A stretch of DNA of 11,388 nt from Sphingopyxis sp. (GTDB lineage Bacteria > Pseudomonadota > Alphaproteobacteria > Sphingomonadales > Sphingomonadaceae): contig JAHCKJ010000050.1 of assembly GCA_026125835.1 (NCBI GenBank), forward strand, positions 1-11,388, given 5' to 3'. Under the pieces are notes generated by a model. That model made no database searches and was not told where the DNA came from. It saw nothing but the letters and a program-made list of their open reading frames with translations. The translations under genes were made by a program, and so were the position numbers. Of this stretch, positions 7,277 through 11,388 are shown piece after piece (position 1 is the first letter of the stretch; each line of letters begins with the position of its first letter).

Positions 7277-8299
7277 TCGAAACGCTCGACGATCGTTGAT
7301 ATCGCGCGGATCGCGGGCGTCACGCCCAAAACGGTTTCGCGCGCGCTTAATGACGCCCCCCATGTCAGCGATGCGGTGCGCCGCAAGGTCAAGGAGGCCG
7401 CGGCGGCGCTCGATTACCATCCCAATCTGGCGGCGCAGAGCCTGATTGCCCGCCGCTCGTTTCTGATCGGGCTGACCTACGAACGGCCCAGTCCCAGCTA
7501 TGTGGTCGAATTGCAGAACGGCGCGCTCGGCCGCCTCGAAAACGAACGCTATCGCCTGGTCGTCCTTCCTTTCAACCATGTCGCGAGCCGACCCGAAGAA
7601 CTGGGCAAGCTGCTCCTGCGCGCCGGGCTCGACGGCGTCTTGCTCGCACCGCCGGCGTGCGACCAGCCGCTGCTGCTCGATATGATCGAGCGGCAGAAGC
7701 TGCCTTACGCCCGCATCACGCCGCACAGCGACCTCGATCGCGGTCTGGTCGTCGCGATGGACGAAGTCGCCGCCGGCCATACCGTCGCCGCCCATATCCT
7801 GTCGCTCGGTCACCGGCGGATAGGCGTCATCCTGGGCGATCCGTCCCATGCCGCCAGCCGGGGCCGTATGGAAGGATATCGCCAGGCATTTAGCGAAGCC
7901 GGGGTTAGGATCGACGAATCGCTCGTCGGCACCGGCGATTTCACCCATGACGTCGGGTACCAGGTCGCGCGGACGCTGCTCGACCGCCCGCTTCGCCCCA
8001 CCGCAATCCTGGCGCAGAACGACGATATGGCCGTCGCCGCGATTGCCGCGGCGCGCGACCTCGGCGTGTCCGTTCCCGACCAATTGTCGGTCGCCGGTTT
8101 CGACAATTCGGAAGTATCCCGAACCGCCTGGCCCCAACTCACAACCGTCCACCAGCCGGTACGCGAGATGGCATGGGACGCCGCCGATCGGCTGATCGCG
8201 GAACTTGACGGCACTGGATCTGCCGCTGCACTGCAACGCCGCGATCATGTCCACGAGTTGTTGGTCCGCGCCTCGACCGCTGCGCCGCCGGGCCTTTAA
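7274..8299 (+). CDS. LacI-family transcriptional regulator (ATT start)
   Basis: A 341-residue repressor of the LacI/GalR family, normal for the family when read from ATT at 7274. The helix-turn-helix is at residues 6-26 (TIVDIARIAGVTPKTVSRAL). A linker with hinge helix lies around 48-62 (YHPNLAAQSLIARRS). The sugar-binding periplasmic-protein-like core runs from about 63 to 341, with ILSLGHRRIGVILGDP, AILAQNDDMAVAAI and SVAGFDNSE as typical family landmarks. Starting instead at GTG 7376 would delete the DNA-binding domain. The gene diverges from GH3, and two LacI-type operators lie between them, so it most likely represses the GH3-receptor-transporter operon until a mono- or disaccharide binds. 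It may also control itself. It is convergent with the GH6 gene, with 22 bp between stop codons. The inducer is not known; cellobiose or another glucan fragment is a guess from context. Confidence 0.9.
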   Translation: MSKRSTIVDIARIAGVTPKTVSRALNDAPHVSDAVRRKVKEAAAALDYHPNLAAQSLIARRSFLIGLTYERPSPSYVVELQNGALGRLENERYRLVVLPFNHVASRPEELGKLLLRAGLDGVLLAPPACDQPLLLDMIERQKLPYARITPHSDLDRGLVVAMDEVAAGHTVAAHILSLGHRRIGVILGDPSHAASRGRMEGYRQAFSEAGVRIDESLVGTGDFTHDVGYQVARTLLDRPLRPTAILAQNDDMAVAAIAAARDLGVSVPDQLSVAGFDNSEVSRTAWPQLTTVHQPVREMAWDAADRLIAELDGTGSAAALQRRDHVHELLVRASTAAPPGL

Positions 8300-8328
8300 G
8301 GAACGATTCTGGCGAAAAGTATCATTCC
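8300..8328. terminator. Imperfect hairpin between convergent LacI and GH6 genes
   Basis: GGAACGAT (8300-8307) and ATCATTCC (8321-8328) form an 8-bp stem with one mismatch or G-U pair and a 13-nt loop. It covers the gap between the two stop codons and includes the GH6 stop. It pairs slightly better as minus-strand RNA because of a U-G pair. There is no T-run on either side, so a terminator role is only suggested by position. Confidence 0.35.
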
Positions 8329-9518
8329 GACGCTAGGGGCGGATTGGCCAGTTGGATCAGTTCGCGTGCCTGAGCAGGAAACCAATGTCCTGCCGGGGGC
8401 GCCTTGACGCCGCGCTCCGGATCAGCGGGCCCCCCGGTGCCGCGCAGGCATTCGCCGTCAGATTCTCCCGGCACCTTGATCCACAAAAAGGCATCCACAT
8501 AAGGCTCCCCGCTTTCGAGCCTAGGCCGTCGCCCCAAGCCGCGGCCGGGAGGATTGCACCAGATCTCCGCATCGCGATACTGCGCCGTCGGCGGCTTCCA
8601 TGACCCTTTCCCGTTGCGACTGGTATCGATTACCGCATGCAGTTGCTGGTCCGGGTTGCGTTTCAGCCCCGTCTTTTCAAAAAGCTGGTCATATGCTGCA
8701 TCGGTTGTTGCCCAGGTCGCTTCGTTGTCGAAGCTCGCCGGATTGAATTGACTGGGGCATTCACGCGCATCCAGCCCACGGTGCGTCACCAATGCGATGC
8801 AGTCGCTGACCCACCGCGCATACGGGATGACGCGTGTGTCGCTCTCGAAGTTGGACACGTTGAGAAAGAAGCCGGCCGTTTTGCCGACATCGGCTCTGAT
8901 GAGCCGGGAAGCGATTTCGCCGGGCGTCAACCAACTGCTGCCGGTTCCATCCAGATACACCCGGACGTTGGGCAATTCCGCGAGAACCGCAACGGCCCCC
9001 CGCAACTCTTCATAACGTCGCACTGCGGCGCCTTCTCCCTGGCCTTCGGGCTGACAAGCCTCAAGTTCGCCTACAAGCGTCCGATGCCATGGAATAATGC
9101 CGAGCCCATCCGGTTCCAGAATGACCATCGCGGGCGAACTACCAATCCCCGCTGCCAACCCGCCAATCCAGCGGAGGTAAGCATCGGTGTCTGCGGCGCC
9201 GCCCGCCGAGTAAAGCGAACAATCCCGAAATGGAATATTATAGGCGACGATAACAGGAAGCCGGGCTTCGGCGGCTGCGCGGCCGACGACATCCCGCACC
9301 TTTGCTTCAACGAAATCCGGTGTCCCATGCGCGAACCAGGAGCCCGAAGGTATCGTAGCAAGAAGCAGTGCGTCCCGCCCCTCTTCACCGTCCAGCTTCT
9401 CGGCAGCCTCCACTGTGGTGCTGCGGTGATCCACGAAAAGATCCGGCGTCCGAGCCGTGGCGGCAGGAAAGCAAAGGACGAGCATCACCAAGCATATCGC
9501 AATCAGATGTCTTGCCAT
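8322..9518 (-). CDS. Secreted GH6 cellulase (cellobiohydrolase/endoglucanase-like)
   Basis: A 398-residue glycoside hydrolase family 6 enzyme, an inverting hydrolase of beta-1,4-glucan. A hydrophobic signal peptide ends near TARTPD (about residue 22), so it is exported. Family landmarks in order are AYNIPFRDC (Asp99, equivalent to D175 of T. reesei Cel6A), MVILEPDGLG (Asp137, equivalent to catalytic acid D221), VYLDGTGSSWL (Asp190), GFFLNVSNF, VIDTSRNG, WCNPPGRGLG and FLWIKVPGESDG (Asp354, equivalent to D401). Usual GH6 forms are YDLPDRDC and LDAGHSxW, so the active-site loops differ somewhat. There is no carbohydrate-binding module or linker. ATG at 9518 was chosen for AAGGA 7 nt upstream and the immediate signal peptide; an in-frame ATG at 9569 would add 17 polar residues. 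It faces the LacI gene and no matching operator is seen upstream. Confidence 0.92.
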   Translation of the reverse strand: MARHLIAICLVMLVLCFPAATARTPDLFVDHRSTTVEAAEKLDGEEGRDALLLATIPSGSWFAHGTPDFVEAKVRDVVGRAAAEARLPVIVAYNIPFRDCSLYSAGGAADTDAYLRWIGGLAAGIGSSPAMVILEPDGLGIIPWHRTLVGELEACQPEGQGEGAAVRRYEELRGAVAVLAELPNVRVYLDGTGSSWLTPGEIASRLIRADVGKTAGFFLNVSNFESDTRVIPYARWVSDCIALVTHRGLDARECPSQFNPASFDNEATWATTDAAYDQLFEKTGLKRNPDQQLHAVIDTSRNGKGSWKPPTAQYRDAEIWCNPPGRGLGRRPRLESGEPYVDAFLWIKVPGESDGECLRGTGGPADPERGVKAPPAGHWFPAQARELIQLANPPLASE

Positions 9519-9874
9519 CGAGCGTCCTTCGAGCGGCGGCCAATTCATCTCGAGGACGACCATCCGCATTCAACAGGCGGATAGTAGCACATGCGTTCGA
9601 CACGCAAGCCGAATACGAAGTTGAGACCCGGTCAATACGCCAGTGCGAAATCCGCCAGGCTGCCCGCGATCAAGCGAAGGTCGATGCGGATCGCCTGACG
9701 GCCCCGTTCGGCGATACCGGACAAAAAATTGATCACGCCCAACATCCCGGCGAAGTTCACCCCGCTGAGCTTCTATAGGTTCGGAATGAAGGATGTGGTT
9801 AGCGAAGGCTGCGGCGATCGCCCGGAACATTTCCGCGCGCTTGGGCAGCGTATGAGGTCGATGCCAGAGAGGTA
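9519..9874. other. Region without a recognised gene
   Basis: About 355 bp between the GH6 start and the insertion-sequence relic. Apart from a possible GH6 promoter at 9581-9607, I see no gene with good codon pattern, ribosome site and recognisable product. Short open frames exist on both strands. On the minus strand one frame reads AIPLWHRPHTLPKRAEMF and another reads SGVNFAGMLGVINFLSG, which could be pieces of a decayed gene. I recognise neither. Confidence 0.5.
9581..9607 (-). promoter_or_regulatory. Possible promoter of the GH6 gene
   Basis: On the minus strand a TTGCGT-like -35 (9602-9607) and TACTAT (9581-9586) are 15 nt apart; shifting the -35 by one base gives 16 nt. The -10 is a reasonable match and would start transcription about 55 nt before the GH6 ATG. 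The short spacer makes this a weak call. The AACGTT operator core seen upstream of GH3 is absent here. Confidence 0.25.
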
Positions 9875-10094
9875 TGGCCTGCTGCCGGTTTGGTGGACAC
9901 CGAGATAAGTTCATTCAGGCTACCCCAGCTTCACGTTCGAAGTCGATAGGACTGAGATAGCCCAGTGTCGAGTGACGCCGGGTCCGGTTGTAGAAGCATT
10001 CGACGTAGTCGAACACATCCGCCGTCGCCTGAGCCCTCGTGCGGTAGACCTTCTTCGCGATCCGCTCGGTCTTGAGCGAGGAGAAGAAGCTTTC
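9875..10094 (-). mobile_element. Remnant of an IS3-family element (right end)
   Basis: This is the right-hand tail of an IS3-family insertion sequence lying on the minus strand. It contains the transposase C-terminus (9915-10094) and about 40 bp beyond the stop. The likely outer end begins TGGCCTGCTGCCGGTTTGG at 9875, with the TG...CA style and GTTTGGTGGACA-like core of many IS3 ends. The exact edge cannot be confirmed because the partner inverted repeat is missing. The element is cut at 10094 by the complete IS. Confidence 0.6.
9915..10094 (-). pseudogene. IS3-family transposase OrfB, C-terminal fragment
   Basis: Fifty-nine codons and a TGA in one uninterrupted frame give the end of an IS3-family integrase-core transposase. 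It starts ESFFSSLKTERIAKKVY, and the leading Glu is in the position of the third catalytic DDE residue. It continues through FDYVECFYNRTRRHSTLGY and ends IDFEREAGVA. About 80 percent of the protein is missing: the frame enters the inverted repeat of the neighbouring element directly at 10095. It cannot be active. Confidence 0.85.
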
Positions 10095-10121
10095 TGGACT
10101 TGTAACGGTTTTGCGCCGGTC
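10095..10121 (+). repeat. Left terminal inverted repeat (27 bp)
   Basis: It begins TGGACTTGTAACGG and ends GCGCCGGTC. It is the exact reverse complement of 11296-11322. Confidence 0.95.
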
Positions 10122-10159
10122 ACCTGAGCGTTTAGAGCTCGCAACAGGAGACCGACGAG

Positions 10160-10432
10160 ATGATGAAGCATTCCGAAGAGTTCAAGCAGGAGGCGGTGCG
10201 GATTGCGCTGACCAGTGGGCTATCGCGTGAGCGTGTGGCCCAGGATTTGGGCATTGGTAAATCGACGCGGGGCAAGTGGCTTGCGCAATATCGACCAACT
10301 GATCTGGTGTCAGCGCCGCAGGCAGATCTGGCCCTTGAGAACGAACGGCTTCGCCTTGAGAACCGCGTACTCAAGGAGGAGAGGGACATCCTAAAAAAGG
10401 CCACACAGTTCTTCGCGAGCCAGCGTCCGTGA
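10160..10432 (+). CDS. IS3-family transposase OrfA
   Basis: A 90-residue DNA-binding subunit of the IS transposase. It has an N-terminal helix-turn-helix (about 5-45; EEFKQEAVRIALTSGLSRER, then VAQDLGIGKSTRGKWL). A leucine-zipper coiled coil follows (about 58-82; LALENERLRLENRVLKEERD), used for oligomerising. It ends FFASQRP. AGGAGA lies about 8 nt before ATG 10160; a second ATG follows at 10163. The A6G run at 10393-10399 is near its end, so some ribosomes should slip back one base and continue into orfB to make the OrfAB transposase. Its TGA at 10430-10432 overlaps a GTG at 10429 in the orfB frame. Confidence 0.92.
   Translation: MMKHSEEFKQEAVRIALTSGLSRERVAQDLGIGKSTRGKWLAQYRPTDLVSAPQADLALENERLRLENRVLKEERDILKKATQFFASQRP
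10393..10399 (+). promoter_or_regulatory. Programmed -1 frameshift site of the IS3 element
   Basis: AAAAAAG within the orfA frame (CTA AAA AAG). Slippage by -1 leads into the frame that encodes the conserved OrfB N-terminus (VRFAFVESWRHVWPV, then MCRVMQVSPRGYRSW). A6G is the standard slippery heptamer of this family, used to make the OrfAB fusion. Confidence 0.75.
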
Positions 10433-11285
10433 GGTTCGCTTTCGTGGAGAGCTGGCGTCATGTCTGGCCGGTTGAGACGATGTGCCGGGTGATGCAGGTC
10501 AGCCCTCGTGGCTATCGTTCGTGGCGCACGCGGCCAGTCGCCAGCGTTCCCGCACGGACATGGCAGTGCTGGCCCATATCCGGGAGCAGTATAGCCTGAG
10601 CCTGGGCAGCTATGGTCGCCCGAGGATGACAATGGAGCTCAAGGAGGCGGGCCTCGCTGTCGGCGAGCGCCGTGTCGGGCGACTGATGAAGATCAACGGG
10701 ATAAAGCCGGTCCGCACCCGCAGACACAAGGTCACCACCGACAGCAACCACCGCCTGGGTGTTGCGGCCAACTGGCTGGACGGGGATTTTGTTGCCGCTG
10801 CGCCCAACCAAAAGTGGGCCGGCGACATCACCTATATCTGGACACAGGAAGGCTGGCTCTACCTGGCTCTCATCCTTGATCTGCATAGTCGGCGGGTTGT
10901 GGGCTGGGCTGTCAGCGACAGGATGAAGAAGGATCTAGCGATCCGTGCACTCGATATGGCGGTGCGGCTGCGCAACCCACCGCCTGGTTGCATGTTCCAT
11001 TCCGATCGCGGCAGCCAGTATTGCTCCTATGCCTATCAGAAGAAGTTGCAGACCTACGGCCTGCGCCCATCGATGAGTGGCAAGGGCAATTGCTACGACA
11101 ACTCTGCCGTCGAGACCTTCTTCAAATCCCTGAAGGCAGAACTGATCTGGCGGCAGAAGTGGCCAACCCGGCGTCAGGCTGAAGCTGCCATCTTCCAATA
11201 CATCAACGGGTTCTACAACACCCGCAGGCGCCATTCATATCTGGGCGGGATTAGCCCGCTCGCATTCGAAGCCAAGGTGGCATAG
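10429..11285 (+). pseudogene. IS3-family transposase OrfB, broken by a 1-nt frameshift
   Basis: The catalytic half of the transposase. Its N-terminal part (10429 to about 10535; VRFAFVES, MCRVMQVSPRGYRSW, RTRP) reads in the -1 frame relative to orfA. Everything after about 10536 (SRQRSRTDMAVLAHIREQY onward) reads one frame further, which fits loss of one base near 10534-10536. Without the shift the first frame stops at TGA just after GSSIA, around 10595. The downstream part is otherwise intact: Asp in WAGDITYIW, Asp in FHSDRGSQY and Glu in NSAVETFFKSLK, with exactly 35 residues between the last two (DD35E), and it ends AFEAKVA TAG. A start at GTG 10482 would give 267 residues, but its first residues are an out-of-frame reading of conserved sequence. 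A sequencing error is the main alternative. Confidence 0.78.
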
Positions 11286-11295
11286 CGAGATAGAC

Positions 11296-11322
11296 GACCG
11301 GCGCAAAACCGTTACAAGTCCA
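11296..11322 (-). repeat. Right terminal inverted repeat (27 bp)
   Basis: It begins GACCGGCGC and ends ACAAGTCCA, pairing perfectly with the left repeat over all 27 bases. It starts 10 bp after the orfB stop codon. Confidence 0.95.
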
Positions 11323-11388
11323 GTCACCATTTTTTGATGCCAGATCCTTCAGCACGGCATTGTCCAGCATCGCTTCGGCCAAGAGCTT
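11323..11388 (-). pseudogene. IS407-like element, OrfA/OrfB junction fragment
   Basis: Twenty-two codons on the minus strand read KLLAEAMLDNAVLKDLASKN, the C-terminal end of an IS3-superfamily OrfA of the IS407-like kind. The run of six A on that strand (11330-11335), followed by TGGTGAC, overlaps an ATG GTG AC in the -1 frame, where OrfB of this group starts Met-Val-Thr. The complete IS abuts just after these codons, so OrfB is cut off almost at its first residue. The gene continues off the right edge. It looks like a different element from the relic at 9915-10094, which belongs to another IS3 subgroup; this is a judgement from motif style. Confidence 0.7.

Larger units (their letters stand above)
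10095..11322 (+). mobile_element. Complete IS3-family insertion sequence, 1228 bp
   Basis: The element is bounded by perfect 27-bp terminal inverted repeats (10095-10121 and 11296-11322) that begin TG and end CA, as usual for the IS3 family. Inside are orfA (10160-10432) and an overlapping orfB in a different frame (to 11285), joined by an A6G slippery site. Length and layout are typical for the IS3 family. I cannot assign a named IS without a database. The flanking bases (TTC left, GTC right) do not form the 3-5 bp direct repeat expected after simple insertion. OrfB carries a frameshift, so the copy may be non-autonomous. Confidence 0.92.

Noticed and set aside
7250..8254. Minus-strand open frame of 334 codons opposite the LacI gene
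   Set aside because: It is antisense to a recognised regulator with full family motifs, and shows no ribosome site or known domain.
8637..9584. Plus-strand open frame of 315 codons opposite GH6
   Set aside because: It is a shadow of the GH6 coding strand with no recognisable protein features.
9570..9914. Minus-strand open frame of 114 codons upstream of GH6
   Set aside because: It starts inside the IS relic, its composition changes along the length and there is no ribosome site. I describe the region instead of calling a gene.
10132..10632. Minus-strand open frame of 166 codons inside the IS
   Set aside because: It overlaps orfA and the start of orfB in antisense and has no transposase or passenger-gene features.
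1..11388. CRISPR arrays, tRNA or rRNA genes, riboswitches
   Set aside because: I saw no regularly spaced repeats, no cloverleaf with a tRNA-like T-loop and no known riboswitch core.

Overview
The window reads as a piece of a GC-rich alphaproteobacterial chromosome, most likely a sphingomonad (Sphingopyxis/Sphingobium/Novosphingobium type). This rests on the base composition, on a large TonB-dependent receptor coupled to sugar genes, and on several IS3-family elements. The genus is an inference from gene style, not from a marker gene.

Positions 1-8322 hold a compact locus for using a beta-glucan or cello-oligosaccharide. Four genes run leftward on the minus strand: a secreted GH3 exo-glucanase/beta-glucosidase (4620-7124), a TonB-dependent outer-membrane receptor (1973-4597), an MFS transporter (659-1921) and a FucP/GluP-type sugar:proton symporter cut by the window edge (1-535). 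The first two are 22 bp apart. A LacI-family regulator (7274-8299) diverges from them. Between GH3 and the regulator lie two copies of a 15-nt sequence with a LacI-type AACGTT core, spaced 22 bp centre to centre, over the likely GH3 promoter. The regulator appears to start at a rare ATT codon. Without that start it would lose its DNA-binding helix-turn-helix.

Facing the regulator tail to tail is a secreted GH6 cellulase/cellobiohydrolase-like enzyme (8322-9518, minus strand). The parts fit one pathway: GH6 cuts beta-1,4-glucan, the receptor imports oligomers across the outer membrane, GH3 releases glucose in the periplasm, and the two MFS proteins carry sugar through the inner membrane. LacI would sense the product. 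The substrate is inferred from the enzyme families.

Positions 9519-9874 hold no gene I can recognise. From 9875 to the end the DNA is insertion-sequence material. There is a 59-codon tail of one IS3-family transposase (minus), then a 1228-bp IS3-family element with perfect 27-bp terminal inverted repeats (10095-11322), then the OrfA/OrfB junction of a third, IS407-like element (minus, 11323-11388, cut by the edge). The middle element has an intact DDE triad but a 1-nt frameshift early in OrfB. No target-site duplication flanks it, so the region has probably been rearranged after insertion.
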